Source: Neorhizobium sp. SOG26 (lineage in GTDB: Bacteria > Pseudomonadota > Alphaproteobacteria > Rhizobiales > Rhizobiaceae). Taken from it: DNA of 64,000 nt. Position 1 is the stretch's first letter. Every line of letters starts with the position of its first letter. The stretch covers positions 930,001-994,000 of the forward strand of contig NZ_CP025512.1 of assembly GCF_003491345.1 (NCBI RefSeq). Direction: 5' to 3'. The position numbers and the translations under genes are program-made. Below, in pieces: positions 21,066 through 30,650 of the stretch. The notes below the pieces were generated by a model. That model made no database searches. It saw only the letters and a program-made list of their open reading frames with translations, and was not told where the DNA came from.

Positions 21066-22718
21066 ATGAACCAGATGTCGCGCGCCGAAGAAAAATTCGC
21101 AGAACTGAACCAGCCAGAACCGTGGTCCGGCATCAATGCCTATCGATCGGATCCGCTCGTCGTTGACCTGACGAGCACGCTTAACCGCACGATCCGCGAA
21201 GAATATGACCAGCTTGGCAGATATGTCACCTCGCCGGAAGCGCAGGAACTGGCGCGGATGGCAAACGAGAGCCCGCCGAAGCTGAAGACCCATGGGCCGC
21301 GCGGCGAACGGCTCGATACGGTGGAGTTTCACCCGGCATGGCATGCGCTGATGCGCCGGTCGATGCAGGCGGGTCTTCATTCGTCCGTATGGGAAAGCAT
21401 TCCGGAAGCCAAGGGGCACGAGCACAAGGCACGGGCGACGCGTTTCTACCTGACGTCGCAGCTTGAATGCGGGCATCTTTGCCCGCTGACGATGACCAGC
21501 GCCTCGATCGCGGCCCTGATGGCTTCGCCGCGGGTCCAGAAGGAATGGGCGCCAAAGATCCTGTCGCGCAAATACGATTCGACGAACCGCCCGGCGCTGC
21601 AGAAGAACTCCGTCACGCTCGGGATGGGCATGACCGAAAAACAGGGCGGCACGGATGTGCGCGCCAACCGCTCGACCGCCGAACGCGTCGGCGAGGGTAT
21701 CTACCGGCTTTCCGGCCACAAGTGGTTCATGTCGGCGCCGATGAGCGACGGTTTCGTCATGCTCGCCAAGACGGCCGAGGGGATCGGCTGCTTCCTGGTG
21801 CCGCGCCTGCTCGAGGACGGGACGGCGAACGGCCTGCAGTTCCAGCGCCTGAAGGACAAGCTCGGCAACCGCTCCAATGCCTCGTCCGAGGTCGAGTTCA
21901 GCGACGCCTTCGGCTTCCTGCTCGGCGAACCGGGTGCTGGCATACGCACCATCCTCGACATGGTGACGCTGACGCGGCTCGATTGTGCCCTGGCGTCTGC
22001 CGGCATCATGCGTGCCTCGCTGGCAGAGGCCGTGCACCACACGCGTGGCCGCAGCGTCTTCGGCAACAAGCTCATCGACCAGCCACTGATGACGCGGGTC
22101 CTGGCCGACATGGCGCTTGATGTCGCTGCCGCAACGGCACTTGCCTTCCGCCTTGCCGATGCTTTCGATCGTGCCGCAAGCAGCCAGACGGACGCAGCCT
22201 TTGCGCGCGTCATGACGCCGGTCATCAAATACTGGAACTGCAAGATCGCCCCGTCGCTGATCTATGAAGCGATGGAGTGCCTCGGCGGCAACGGTTACGT
22301 CGAGGAGCGACCGATCGCCCGCCACTACCGCGAAGCCCCGGTCAACGCGATCTGGGAAGGCTCCGGCAATGTGATGGCGCTCGACGTGCTGCGCGTCCTG
22401 TCGCGCGGCAGGGACCTGTTCGAGACGGTGCTTGCCGGCTTCGAGCGTGATCTCGGTCCTTCGGGCAAGAAGACGGTCGAGGTGCTGCGCGCCGCAATGG
22501 CACTCTGCGAATCGGATGAAGGTGCAGCACGGCTTCTGGTCGAGCAACTGGCGCTTGCCGCAGGCGCCGCCGAACTGATGCGGCTTGGTGCGGGCAAGAT
22601 CGCCGATGCTTTCCTCGAAACGCGGCTGGCCGGCGGCTGGCGCTCGACCTACGGCATGCTCGATTCCCGCTTCGACGCCCGTTACATCGTGGATCTGCTT
22701 TATCCGCCGGCGACCTGA
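21066..22718 (+). CDS. AidB-like acyl-CoA dehydrogenase family flavoprotein
   Basis: A 550-aa protein with the acyl-CoA dehydrogenase fold. The FAD-binding signature [13 protein letters not shown] is followed by [11 protein letters not shown], and [12 protein letters not shown] with the C-terminal [13 protein letters not shown] are typical of AidB, the E. coli alkylation-response protein. AidB-type proteins bind DNA and have weak isovaleryl-CoA dehydrogenase activity. No ada/alkB neighbours. It is divergent from pyrB and runs 19 bases into the AEC transporter gene on the opposite strand. Confidence 0.9.
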   Translation: MNQMSRAEEKFAELNQPEPWSGINAYRSDPLVVDLTSTLNRTIREEYDQLGRYVTSPEAQELARMANESPPKLKTHGPRGERLDTVEFHPAWHALMRRSMQAGLHSSVWESIPEAKGHEHKARATRFYLTSQLECGHLCPLTMTSASIAALMASPRVQKEWAPKILSRKYDSTNRPALQKNSVTLGMGMTEKQGGTDVRANRSTAERVGEGIYRLSGHKWFMSAPMSDGFVMLAKTAEGIGCFLVPRLLEDGTANGLQFQRLKDKLGNRSNASSEVEFSDAFGFLLGEPGAGIRTILDMVTLTRLDCALASAGIMRASLAEAVHHTRGRSVFGNKLIDQPLMTRVLADMALDVAAATALAFRLADAFDRAASSQTDAAFARVMTPVIKYWNCKIAPSLIYEAMECLGGNGYVEERPIARHYREAPVNAIWEGSGNVMALDVLRVLSRGRDLFETVLAGFERDLGPSGKKTVEVLRAAMALCESDEGAARLLVEQLALAAGAAELMRLGAGKIADAFLETRLAGGWRSTYGMLDSRFDARYIVDLLYPPAT

Positions 22719-23635
22719 GCGGTCACTGCCATCACCACCGGGATCGTCAGGAATGACGCCACGACCTGCAGCGTTGCCGTAGCAGCGTAGAGGTCGGCGT
22801 CACCGTTCAGCTGCTTTGCCAGCAGGTAGCCATTCATGGCGGTGGGGACCGAAGCGCTGAGCGCCAGGAGCACGAGCCCGTCGCCGGAAATCCCGTAGAG
22901 CGAGCCGACCGCGACTGCCACGATCGGGAAAACGATGAGTTTGAGGCCAACGCCGACAAGCGCGGCGGCCCGCGGCTTCAGCGCATCTGCAACGCGCAAG
23001 CCGGCACCGACGGTGATGAGACCGAGGCTGAGCGACGCCTGCGACAGGAGTTCCACCGTCTTCATCAGCGGCGCAAAGATCGGGATGCCGCTGACGTTCA
23101 CGAGGATGCCGGCGAGCGTTGCGATGATCAGCGGGTTCGTGACGACGCGGTACAGGATCGCGAAATAGTTGCGGTCGCGGCCTGAAAACCAGAGCAGCAC
23201 CGTGACATTGATCAGGTTGAGCGGAATGATGATCGCCGCCATCACGAGGCCGACCGTCAGCAGCCCTTCCGCGCCATGGGTATTGGCTGCGATTGCAAGT
23301 GCGATGAACGCATTCCAGCGGGTCGCTGTCTGGAACACCGAGGTGAAGGCTGGTCCGCTGGTGCCGGCATTGCGAAACAATGGCCAGGCAAGCAGCAGGC
23401 CGCCCGACATGACAAGCACCGCGCCGATCGCGGCGATGCTGACGCTCAGGTTTCCGAGATTGGCAAAATCGGCCTTCGCCATTGTCATGAACAAGAGGGC
23501 AGGGAAGAGCACCCAGTAGCTCAACTGCTCAAGTCCATCCCAGACGCTGCGGTTGATCGCCGGCGTGCGCTTGAGCCCCATGCCGAGAAGCACGAGCAGG
23601 AAGATCGGGAGGATGCTTTGGAAGACGATGAGCAT
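22700..23635 (-). CDS. AEC family (auxin efflux carrier-like) transporter
   Basis: A 311-aa membrane protein with about ten hydrophobic segments. It has an N-terminal PIFLLVLLGMGLKRT and a mid-protein NPLIIATLAGILVNVSG, both characteristic of AEC/MdcF/YfdV transporters. Substrate unknown, probably an organic anion. The ATG at 23633-23635 (MLIVFQSIL) is preferred to the longer frame at 23695. It is divergent from the TetR gene, whose product could regulate it. Confidence 0.88.
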   Translation of the reverse strand: MLIVFQSILPIFLLVLLGMGLKRTPAINRSVWDGLEQLSYWVLFPALLFMTMAKADFANLGNLSVSIAAIGAVLVMSGGLLLAWPLFRNAGTSGPAFTSVFQTATRWNAFIALAIAANTHGAEGLLTVGLVMAAIIIPLNLINVTVLLWFSGRDRNYFAILYRVVTNPLIIATLAGILVNVSGIPIFAPLMKTVELLSQASLSLGLITVGAGLRVADALKPRAAALVGVGLKLIVFPIVAVAVGSLYGISGDGLVLLALSASVPTAMNGYLLAKQLNGDADLYAATATLQVVASFLTIPVVMAVTAQVAGG

Positions 23636-23817
23636 ATGGGAAGAAATGTTGGAGGCAGGTGCACTGTCGTTAGTCTTACCCGGCGGCAAGCGCAATGCTG
23701 CGGCGGTAAATCAGCGGATGCAGGCCAGCAATTCTGTGCATCGCCTTTCCCACCTGCTTGCGGCGCCCCCGGCACCCCACTATCGCGGTTAACAATCGAG
23801 ACTCGGACAGGTTAACC

Positions 23818-24462
23818 ATGCTGCAGATTCCGGAACTTACTGCTCACCAAGCCAGTGCACCCAAGGTCAGGAACCGCGCTGGAACCGAGCGCGCGATTTT
23901 TCTGGCGGCGCGGGATCTTCTGGCCGAGCAGGGTTTCCAGGGCTTCGGCATCAATGCGGTGGCCCGGCGCGCCGGTTGCGACAAGCAACTCATCTATCGC
24001 TACTACGGAGGCCTTGACGGTCTGATCGAAGCCATCGGCAACGATCTCGGTACCTGGGTGAAGGACAAGATCCCGGAAGACACCGGCGGCATGTTCCTGC
24101 TCACCTATGGCGACCTCATGGAAAAGCTCTCCACCTATTTCATGGAGGCGCTGCGCGACGATCCGCTGGTCTGCAAGATCGTTGCGTGGGAGGTGTCGCA
24201 GGACACGCCGCAGGTTCGCCGCCTGGCGGAAGCCCGTACCAAGGCGCTCGGCAAGTGGCTGGACCGGATGAAGGGCTCGCTGACGCCGCCGAAGGGCGTC
24301 GATGCCGCCACGACCAATGCCATGCTGTTTGCCGCGATCCAGCACCTGGTCATCTCCGCTGCCGTCAGCGGGCAGTTCGCAGGCGTGCCCTTGAAGACCG
24401 AGAAGGACTGGGAAAAGGTGGCCGCAGCGCTGCGCCGCCTGGTGCGTGCCATCTACGGGTGA
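23818..24462 (+). CDS. TetR family transcriptional regulator
   Basis: A 214-aa regulator. The N-terminal helix-turn-helix (about residues 22-67) reads RDLLAEQGFQGFGINAVARRAGCDKQLIYRYYGG and the C-terminal ligand domain is typical for length. The ATG at 23818 (MLQIPELTAHQ) is chosen over the frame opening at 23758. It is divergent from the AEC transporter with a 182-base interval, a usual arrangement for local repression. Confidence 0.9.
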   Translation: MLQIPELTAHQASAPKVRNRAGTERAIFLAARDLLAEQGFQGFGINAVARRAGCDKQLIYRYYGGLDGLIEAIGNDLGTWVKDKIPEDTGGMFLLTYGDLMEKLSTYFMEALRDDPLVCKIVAWEVSQDTPQVRRLAEARTKALGKWLDRMKGSLTPPKGVDAATTNAMLFAAIQHLVISAAVSGQFAGVPLKTEKDWEKVAAALRRLVRAIYG

Positions 24463-24543
24463 CCGCTTTTCCACAGTCTGGCCCGCCGCGTTAACCATGT
24501 TGACCGGTTTGCATTGCCCCGAACCTCCCGCGCCTTAAGTTGA

Positions 24544-24558
24544 TTAACGAATTGTTAA
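24544..24558. promoter_or_regulatory. Full CtrA-type box TTAA-N7-TTAA
   Basis: TTAA (24544-24547), seven bases, TTAA (24555-24558), 26 bases before the ATG of the next small gene. The spacing exactly matches the consensus for the cell-cycle regulator CtrA. A partial TTAAC-type half site lies just upstream at about 24491. Confidence 0.5.
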
Positions 24559-24584
24559 CCACGACAGTCGCCGGACCGAGGTGA

Positions 24585-24755
24585 ATGGGAACTGCTCTCA
24601 AAGATCATGCATTGCTGGTGGTCATGACGACGCTCTTTGCGATGCTGGCGCTGGATATTTCCGTTCCCGCCGTGGTCTTGAGCCTGATGGCATTGTCGAG
24701 ATGGCTCATCCTTCCGGAGATGTATCCGGTCGAGTCGAGGAGAAGAACCGCATGA
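24585..24755 (+). CDS. Small membrane protein, 56 aa, unrecognised
   Basis: ATG at 24585 preceded by CCGAGGTGA. The product has one or two hydrophobic helices (HALLVVMTTLFAMLALDI, VPAVVLSLMALSRWLI) and a basic tail. Its stop overlaps the ATG of the next gene (GCATGA), the usual sign of translational coupling in this genome. Family unknown. The downstream partner is also a small membrane protein. Confidence 0.55.
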   Translation: MGTALKDHALLVVMTTLFAMLALDISVPAVVLSLMALSRWLILPEMYPVESRRRTA

Positions 24756-25072
24756 AGTGGTTTGTGATTTTGTGGGCAGGCCCCGTGCTGTTGCTGTCCA
24801 GCTGGTACGGGCTTTCCTATTACGACATGAGCTTCGGCTTCTTCATGTTGACGCGCCACACCCACGACCTCGTCTTCACCATCTACGGCAACATCCTCGG
24901 CATTCCGCCGGAGACGATCCCGCCGCTGGTGGCCCGCGCGATTGCCTTCGACAGCCTGATCGTTTTCGCCATCATCGCATTCCGCAAGCGCAAGGCAATT
25001 GCCGCTTGGTGGCGCCGTCGTCAGGCGTCACGCTCTCTCGCCAGTGAAGAAAGCCTGTCGAGCGCGCCCTGA
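24752..25072 (+). CDS. Small membrane protein, DUF6105-like
   Basis: A 106-aa protein with two membrane helices ([20 protein letters not shown] and [16 protein letters not shown]) and the middle motif [20 protein letters not shown], as I recall for DUF6105 in Rhizobiaceae. The ATG at 24752 has GAGGAGAAG upstream and overlaps the preceding small ORF. The basic C-terminus overlaps the ruvX 3' end on the other strand by about 50 bases. Function unknown. Confidence 0.75.
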   Translation: MKWFVILWAGPVLLLSSWYGLSYYDMSFGFFMLTRHTHDLVFTIYGNILGIPPETIPPLVARAIAFDSLIVFAIIAFRKRKAIAAWWRRRQASRSLASEESLSSAP

Positions 25073-25503
25073 AGAATGAAGCTCGCGGCGGCCGAATCAA
25101 TCCGGTCCGCCCGCTTGGCGCGCGATACGTCCATCTCCAGCAGTGCACGTTCCGCGGCCACGGTCGACAAACGCTCGTCCCAGAACACGAAGGGGAGGTC
25201 GGTCTTTTCGGACATCGACCGCACGAACGCACGGGTCGCCTGGACGCGTGGGCCCGATGAGCCGTCCATGTTGACCGGCAGCCCGATGATGAAGGCCGCC
25301 ACCTTTTCTTTCTCCGCAAAGGCGAGCAGGGTCGCCGCATCCTGCGTGAACTTGACGCGCTTGATCACCGGTCGCGGGGAGGCAAAACGACGACCGAGAT
25401 CCGACATGGCAAGCCCGATCGTCTTGGTGCCAAGGTCCAGGCCCGCAACGGCTTCATCTGGACGCAGCGCCGCCGCAAGTTCCTCGATCGTCATTACCGT
25501 CAT
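25021..25503 (-). CDS. ruvX: Putative pre-16S rRNA nuclease / Holliday junction resolvase YqgF
   Basis: A 160-aa protein of the RuvX/YqgF family, RNase H fold. D23 lies in [26 protein letters not shown] sits in the middle, and the acidic residues of [12 protein letters not shown] and the C-terminal [12 protein letters not shown] supply the rest of the active site. YqgF acts in 16S rRNA 5' maturation in E. coli. It stands alone and converges on the small membrane gene, with the 3' ends overlapping. Confidence 0.94.
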   Translation of the reverse strand: MTVMTIEELAAALRPDEAVAGLDLGTKTIGLAMSDLGRRFASPRPVIKRVKFTQDAATLLAFAEKEKVAAFIIGLPVNMDGSSGPRVQATRAFVRSMSEKTDLPFVFWDERLSTVAAERALLEMDVSRAKRADRIDSAAASFILQGALDRLSSLARERDA

Positions 25504-25617
25504 ATGTGGTCGTCCTGCATTGGGATAAACGCATCTCGCGCTGCCTGGGACTTCCCTTTAGCGGCATCGCGGCTATCTGTCAGGGGCACTTAGTCTTTAT
25601 ACTAGAGGAGTATTTCC

Positions 25618-26322
25618 ATGAAGATCACCTGGCTTGGGCACTCCGCCTTCCGGATCGAGACGGCGAAGGCGAAAATTCTGATCGACCCGTTCTTCACGGG
25701 AAACCCCGCTTTCTCCGGTCAGGACGCCAAGACCGCGGCTGAAGGCATTACTCATATCCTTTTGACGCATGGCCACGGCGACCATGTCGGCGATACTGTC
25801 CAGCTTGCCCGCGAGAGCGGTGCCACGGTTCTTGCCAATGCCGATCTGGCAGCCTGGCTCGGCAGCAAGGGTGTCGCCAAGCTCGAAATGGGCAATACCG
25901 GCGGCACGATCAGTTTCGACAGCTTCACCGCGACCTTCACCAACGCGCTGCATTCCTCGGCCCAGATCACCGAGGACGGGGTGTCGCATGCGCTCGGTAA
26001 TGCTAACGGCCTGATGCTGCATTTCGAGGACGAGCCGTCGATCCTCCACATGGGCGACACGGACATCTTCTCCGATATGGCGCTGATCAACGAACTGCAC
26101 CAGCCAGACATCGGCATCGTGCCGATCGGCGACCGCTTCACCATGGGCGGCGCCGTTGCAGCGCTCGCTTGCCAGCGCTTCTTCGACTTCAAGCACGCCA
26201 TCCCGTGCCACTATGGCTCCTTCCCGATCATCGACCAGACCCCGGAGAAGTTCGTCAAGGGTATGGAAGGTTCGCGCACGCGGGTCGAGACGCCGGCCGT
26301 CGGGGGCAGCCTCAGCTACTGA
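25618..26322 (+). CDS. Metal-dependent hydrolase, UPF0173 / MBL fold
   Basis: A 234-aa metallo-beta-lactamase fold protein. It starts [11 protein letters not shown], typical of UPF0173 (YtkL-like), has the metal motif [11 protein letters not shown], a later MGDTDIFSD and a C-terminal [10 protein letters not shown]. The biological substrate is unknown. A good AGGAG lies 8 bases before the ATG. It precedes gatC by 110 bases. Confidence 0.9.
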   Translation: MKITWLGHSAFRIETAKAKILIDPFFTGNPAFSGQDAKTAAEGITHILLTHGHGDHVGDTVQLARESGATVLANADLAAWLGSKGVAKLEMGNTGGTISFDSFTATFTNALHSSAQITEDGVSHALGNANGLMLHFEDEPSILHMGDTDIFSDMALINELHQPDIGIVPIGDRFTMGGAVAALACQRFFDFKHAIPCHYGSFPIIDQTPEKFVKGMEGSRTRVETPAVGGSLSY

Positions 26323-26432
26323 TCAAGTCACCACTCAAGTGGCGCGCCGCGGTGATTTGCGGTGCGCTGCCTGTTGCGGGAACCGGATGGCGCCATTATA
26401 GCGGTAGAAAATTTCTCGCCTGGAGTTGCACC

Positions 26433-26720
26433 ATGTCCGTCGATCTCGCCATCGTAAAGCGCGTCGCGCGCCTTGCCCGCATTGCGGTTACCGAGGAAGA
26501 TGCCAATCGCATGGTCGGCGAACTGAACGGCATTCTCGGGTTCGTCGAACAATTGAACGAGGTCGATGTGACCGGCGTCGAGCCGATGACATCGGTCACT
26601 CCGATGCAGATGCGCAAGCGTACTGATGATGTCACCGATGGAGACAAGGCCGCCGACGTGGTGGCCAATGCCCCGGTGACCGACAACAATTTCTTCCTTG
26701 TGCCGAAGGTCGTCGAGTGA
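26433..26720 (+). CDS. gatC: Asp-tRNA(Asn)/Glu-tRNA(Gln) amidotransferase subunit C
   Basis: A 95-aa protein of normal length with [34 protein letters not shown] signature segments and the C-terminal [10 protein letters not shown]. It stabilises GatA-GatB in the transamidosome that makes Gln-tRNA and/or Asn-tRNA. The ATG at 26433 ([10 protein letters not shown]) is used. gatA follows 58 bases downstream. Confidence 0.95.
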   Translation: MSVDLAIVKRVARLARIAVTEEDANRMVGELNGILGFVEQLNEVDVTGVEPMTSVTPMQMRKRTDDVTDGDKAADVVANAPVTDNNFFLVPKVVE

Positions 26721-26778
26721 GCGCTTCCGTTCAGGAAGCCGCCGCCAAGCCTCCCGCCTGTTTCAAGAACCATTGAAG

Positions 26779-28266
26779 ATGACCATGACCGAACTCACAA
26801 GCCTCACCATTGCCGAAGCCCGCGAGAAGCTGAAAGCCAAGGAAATCACCTCGGTCGAGCTCACCGAGAGCTACCTGAAGGCCATCGACGCGGCGAACGA
26901 GGCGCTCAACGCCTATGTGACCGTGACGCCGGAAAAGGCGCTGGAAATGGCCAAGGCTTCCGATGCGCGCCGCGCATCGGGGACGGTCGGCGCGCTTGAA
27001 GGCATTCCGCTCGGCATCAAGGACCTGTTCGGCACCAAGGACGCCCACACCCAGGCCTGCTCGCATATTCTCGATGGCTTCAAGCCGAAATATGAATCGA
27101 CCGTCACCCAGAACCTCTGGGACGATGGCGCGGTCATGCTCGGCAAGCTCAACATGGACGAGTTCGCCATGGGCTCCTCCAACGAGACGTCCTATTACGG
27201 ACCGGTCATCAACCCCTGGAAGGCTGAAGGCTCCAACCAGCAGCTCGTGCCGGGCGGTTCCTCCGGTGGTTCGGCTGCAGCCGTTGCCGCGCACCTTTGC
27301 GCCGGCGCGACTGCGACCGACACGGGCGGCTCGATCCGCCAGCCGGCCGCCTTCACCGGCACGGTCGGCATCAAGCCGACCTATGGCCGCTGCTCGCGCT
27401 GGGGCGTCGTTGCCTTCGCTTCATCGCTCGACCAGGCTGGCCCGATCGCCCGTGATGTGCGTGACGCCGCCATCATGCTGAAGTCCATGGCCTCCGTGGA
27501 CGCCAAGGACACGACCTCGGTTGACCTGCCGGTGCCGGATTACGAGGCCTCGCTTGGCCAGTCGGTAAAGGGCATGAAGATCGGCATTCCCCGCGAATAC
27601 CGCCTGGACGGCATGCCGGAAGAGATCGAAGCGCTCTGGCAGAAGGGGATTGCCTGGCTGAAGGAAGCCGGTGCCGAGATCGTCGACATCAGCTTGCCGC
27701 ACACCAAATACGCGCTGCCGGCTTATTACATCGTGGCCCCGGCTGAAGCTTCGTCGAACCTCGCTCGTTATGACGGCGTGCGCTACGGCCTGCGTGTCGA
27801 CGGCAAGGACATCGTCGACATGTACGAGAAGACGCGTGCTGCCGGCTTCGGCCAGGAAGTGAAGCGCCGCATCATGATCGGCACCTATGTTCTGTCGGCC
27901 GGTTATTATGACGCTTATTACCTGCAGGCGCAGAAGGTCCGCACGCTGATCAAGCGCGATTTCGAAACCGTTTTCGACGCTGGTATCGATGCGATCCTGA
28001 CGCCGGCAACCCCGTCGTCCGCCTTCGGTATCGCCGACGAGAACCTTTCCGCCGATCCGGTCGCGATGTACCTGAACGACATCTTCACCGTGACGGTCAA
28101 CATGGCAGGCCTGCCGGGCATTGCCGTTCCCGCCGGCCTCGACAAGAAGGGCCTGCCGCTTGGGCTTCAGTTGATCGGCAAGCCGTTCGAGGAAGAGACG
28201 CTGTTCCGCACGGCGCATGTCATCGAACAGGCCGCCGGAAAGTTCACGCCCACCAAGTGGTGGTAA
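26779..28266 (+). CDS. gatA: Asp-tRNA(Asn)/Glu-tRNA(Gln) amidotransferase subunit A
   Basis: A 495-aa glutaminase subunit of the amidase signature family with the Lys-Ser-Ser triad: Lys in [11 protein letters not shown], Ser in [15 protein letters not shown] and the nucleophile Ser in [12 protein letters not shown]. The C-terminus has [11 protein letters not shown]. Start is ATG 26779 or, two codons later, 26785. A foreign-looking cassette starts one base after the stop, separating gatCA from gatB, which lies 2.4 kb on. Confidence 0.96.
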   Translation: MTMTELTSLTIAEAREKLKAKEITSVELTESYLKAIDAANEALNAYVTVTPEKALEMAKASDARRASGTVGALEGIPLGIKDLFGTKDAHTQACSHILDGFKPKYESTVTQNLWDDGAVMLGKLNMDEFAMGSSNETSYYGPVINPWKAEGSNQQLVPGGSSGGSAAAVAAHLCAGATATDTGGSIRQPAAFTGTVGIKPTYGRCSRWGVVAFASSLDQAGPIARDVRDAAIMLKSMASVDAKDTTSVDLPVPDYEASLGQSVKGMKIGIPREYRLDGMPEEIEALWQKGIAWLKEAGAEIVDISLPHTKYALPAYYIVAPAEASSNLARYDGVRYGLRVDGKDIVDMYEKTRAAGFGQEVKRRIMIGTYVLSAGYYDAYYLQAQKVRTLIKRDFETVFDAGIDAILTPATPSSAFGIADENLSADPVAMYLNDIFTVTVNMAGLPGIAVPAGLDKKGLPLGLQLIGKPFEEETLFRTAHVIEQAAGKFTPTKWW

Positions 28267-28267
28267 A

Positions 28268-28777
28268 ATGCCTGAGGACGCGCGATCGGTGGCCAATTTC
28301 TTTCTGGAGCTGGCTTGGACGCGCGACGGACAACTCACACATCTGCCGCTTCAAAAAATACTATTCTTCGCGCATGCGTGGCACCTTGGAAAGTATAACG
28401 AACCCCTGCTGGGGCAAAAGTTCGAGGCGTGGAAGTACGGGCCTGTGGTGAGGGTTGTATACGATCAACTTAAGGGAGTGGGGAAGGCGCCGATTTCTCG
28501 AAAACTGGAAAAGTTGGACGTCTCCACCGGCGTAATGAGAGAGGCTGTAGCTAACCTTACCAAAGACAAAAAGCGGTTCCTTACGGATATATTTGCCTAT
28601 TACTACGGTTTTCATCCATCCGATCTTGTGGAGTTGACGCACGAGAGGGGTGGTCCTTGGCAAAAAGTTTGGGAAAAAGCTGAAAGAGATGTTGTTCCGG
28701 GTATGCTTATACCGGACGAATCAATTAGGTTATGGGTTCTTCGTCTGGGAGGAAGCGAGGAAAAGGCACCTAATTAA
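28268..28777 (+). CDS. DUF4065 (SocA-like / Panacea) domain protein, putative antitoxin
   Basis: A 169-aa protein with the DUF4065 core: LPLQKILFFAHAWHLGKYNEPLLGQ, FEAWKYGPVVRVVYDQL and FLTDIFAYYYGFHPSDLVELTH. The domain occurs in SocA, the proteolytic adaptor/antitoxin of Caulobacter SocAB, and in the PanA antitoxins of hyperpromiscuous TA pairs. It starts 1 base after gatA and is followed, 13 bases on, by an unknown gene with a strong RBS. AT content is visibly higher than in gatA. A role as antitoxin is inferred from family and pairing. Confidence 0.85.
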   Translation: MPEDARSVANFFLELAWTRDGQLTHLPLQKILFFAHAWHLGKYNEPLLGQKFEAWKYGPVVRVVYDQLKGVGKAPISRKLEKLDVSTGVMREAVANLTKDKKRFLTDIFAYYYGFHPSDLVELTHERGGPWQKVWEKAERDVVPGMLIPDESIRLWVLRLGGSEEKAPN

Positions 28778-28790
28778 TTAGGAGGAGAAC

Positions 28791-29486
28791 TTGCGCCTTT
28801 CTCTGTCTCTCCCGGACATTGTTCGTATTTCCACACTTAGCGAAGACGCTGCGATCAATCATATTGTCGCTGAACTCGATGGTTCAGGCGGTGTTTTCAA
28901 CTACATCGATGCCACTAAGCGAATTAAGTCCGCCTACAAGGGCTTGCATCGAATCGATAGCCTTATTGCCGTTCCTCCGTCCAGAATGGAAGAGGTAGGT
29001 CGGTGTCACAACATTGAGGTTGTAAAGCTAGCGGCGCCATTGGCCTTCGGGCGAACTACCAACGTATTCGATTTGAGTGGCAGGTTCTTCGCCTATGGTG
29101 AGGCTCGTCAAGCCTCCTATCGCGCGCCCTTCCTTTACACAGAGAGCGGGACGGTTAAGCTTTACTACTTGCAGCCTCGGAAAAGGGGCGGTCTCTCATT
29201 CGATCAGGCTTCTCTCTACATCTCTATCGTCAAAAAATTCCTCTTGGACAGCGAGTTCTACGGCGAGAAAGTTGATGTTGAGGTTGTGGATGTCGCTCAG
29301 CGGATTGAGGGACGTGGTCGAGTTCTGCGAATTTTCGATCTGTCGTCGGTGGAGATCTGGAGCGACGACAAAATCGCGCAACATCTGAAAGTGGTACGGT
29401 TAGCGCTTGATGATATTGAGGCACAAGGCCTCGTAAAAAAGAAGCGGCGCCCTCTGAAGGACCGGGATTTGCCGATGTTCTTCTGA
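28791..29486 (+). CDS. Unrecognised partner of the DUF4065 gene, putative toxin
   Basis: A 231-aa protein starting at TTG 28791, 6 bases after AGGAGGAG. No family recognised. Visible features are an N-terminal helical region (DIVRISTLSEDAAINHIVAELD), a middle beta-rich part with VFDLSGRFFAYGEA and VKLYYLQPRKRGG, and a C-terminal IAQHLKVVRLALDDIEAQGLVKKKRRP that resembles the end of a winged helix. Codon use is AT-rich like its upstream neighbour. A terminator follows immediately, so the two genes form a closed cassette. Confidence 0.75.
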   Translation: MRLSLSLPDIVRISTLSEDAAINHIVAELDGSGGVFNYIDATKRIKSAYKGLHRIDSLIAVPPSRMEEVGRCHNIEVVKLAAPLAFGRTTNVFDLSGRFFAYGEARQASYRAPFLYTESGTVKLYYLQPRKRGGLSFDQASLYISIVKKFLLDSEFYGEKVDVEVVDVAQRIEGRGRVLRIFDLSSVEIWSDDKIAQHLKVVRLALDDIEAQGLVKKKRRPLKDRDLPMFF

Positions 29487-29489
29487 AGG

Positions 29490-29515
29490 GGCGGCACCCC
29501 GGGTGCCGCCTTTTT
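29490..29515 (+). terminator. Terminator of the DUF4065 cassette
   Basis: GGCGGCACC (29490-29498), loop CCG, GGTGCCGCC (29502-29510), then TTTTT. It begins 4 bases after the stop of the 231-aa gene. Confidence 0.9.
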
Positions 29516-29519
29516 GCGT

Positions 29520-29777
29520 TTAGCGGTTGTCCTGCTCGGACCTCACCAGCACCAAACCTCTTTCAGTGATTCGGTACGGCCGTCCGCCCTGGGACTTGAT
29601 CGCCTTCTTTTGCTTCAGCTTGCGGAAGGTAATGAGGTCGAGGCCGGAAAACGCCCAGCCCTCGCGGGTGATGAGCTGCAGCTTTTCGATCTTGCGGTTG
29701 TCGTCACGGGTGAGTTCGATCCTGCCGCCCTGGGCGAGCAGATGTAGGATGCGCTGTTCGGCGCGGGAAATGTCCAT
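29520..29777 (-). CDS. YjhX family protein (UPF0386)
   Basis: An 85-aa protein, the length of E. coli YjhX, with NISRAEQRILHLLAQGGRI-like start, LITREGWAFSGLDLITFRKLKQKKAI and the ending GLVLVRSEQDNR, close to the YjhX C-terminus. YjhX was listed as a putative toxin of the YjhX/YjhQ pair, where YjhQ is a GNAT protein; a GNAT gene lies just to the right here on the opposite strand. The ATG at 29775-29777 is chosen over the frame at 29816. Confidence 0.85.
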   Translation of the reverse strand: MDISRAEQRILHLLAQGGRIELTRDDNRKIEKLQLITREGWAFSGLDLITFRKLKQKKAIKSQGGRPYRITERGLVLVRSEQDNR

Positions 29778-29796
29778 AGTTCTTGTGTCCGGAAAA

Positions 29797-29856
29797 GCGC
29801 TCGTGCGAGCGCGCAAAAACGTTTCCGGCGCGGCAAGCGCCGGGGCGGTCGTTTTT
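29797..29856. repeat. Tandem inverted repeats, possible terminators
   Basis: GCGCTCG-TG-CGAGCGC (29797-29812) is followed by CCGGCGC-GGCAA-GCGCCGG (29825-29843), flanked by AAAAACG (29815-29821) and CGTTTTT (29850-29856). They lie between the yjhX start and the GNAT gene. The rest of the interval to 30042 holds nothing else I can support. Confidence 0.4.
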
Positions 29857-30042
29857 GTCTGGGCCGGTGCGCTGCTTGGGCGGCCGGCCCCTCAGCGGGC
29901 CTCTCGGGACGAGAACATCAAAACTCCATCAGGACAACGGGATTCGAACTAGGATGCTTTGGGGGAATCGTCAAGCGGTGGGGCAGCCGCTGGTCAAAGC
30001 CAAAGCGCAATGCTTTACTGCCCGGGCAAGCAAGGGGGCGCC

Positions 30043-30552
30043 ATGGGCACGATCCGCAACGCGCGTGAAGATGAAGTCGATGCGCTGGCGGAAGTCGGCT
30101 TCCGGTCCTGGGAAAAGGCCATGGCCGCCATTGGCGAGATGAACAGCATGCGCGAAGGCGCGCGTTCGGCCTTCCTGAACTTCACCCGCTCGTCCTGGCT
30201 GACGATCACCGTCATTGAACGCGGCGGCGTGCTGGCCGGCTGGGCAGCCCGCGAGAAGCTTGATGAGCTGATTTCCGATTTCTGGGTCGATCCGGCTTAT
30301 CAGGGGCAGGGGCTCGGGAAACTGCTCCTCGCCGAAATCGAGGCGGAGATCCTGCACCAGGGTTTTGACGTGGCACGGGTCGAGACACATGCGCAAAACA
30401 GCGAGGCGATCGGCTTCTTCGAGAAGCACGGCTACTCGCTGAAATGGCTGACCGTCACCTATTCGCCGAAGATCGATCGCGATGTTCAGTCCGTGGGGCT
30501 GGCGAAGGAACTCGTCCAGCCTGATCTCGGCGTCTATGGCGCAAGCTTCTAG
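30043..30552 (+). CDS. GNAT family N-acetyltransferase
   Basis: A 169-aa GNAT domain: acetyl-CoA loop motif A reads [21 protein letters not shown] and motif [20 protein letters not shown]. Substrate unknown. The ATG at 30043 follows CAAGGGGGC and is preferred to the frame opening at 29959. It precedes gatB by 98 bases in the same direction. A GNAT gene between gatA and gatB is, from memory, a normal rhizobial arrangement. Confidence 0.88.
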   Translation: MGTIRNAREDEVDALAEVGFRSWEKAMAAIGEMNSMREGARSAFLNFTRSSWLTITVIERGGVLAGWAAREKLDELISDFWVDPAYQGQGLGKLLLAEIEAEILHQGFDVARVETHAQNSEAIGFFEKHGYSLKWLTVTYSPKIDRDVQSVGLAKELVQPDLGVYGASF

Positions 30553-30650
30553 CGCGTTCCGCGTGCGTCAAGTGGTCGGTTAAGCTTGCGCCTGTGCGCC
30601 ATTTGCTCTACCTCCAGAACACCTATCCGAGACCATATCACGAGCATCAG

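Noticed and set aside
29925-29955. GGGATTCGAACT, resembling a tRNA T-loop on the minus strand
   Set aside because: The flanking bases do not form a T-stem or acceptor stem; at best a decayed fragment.
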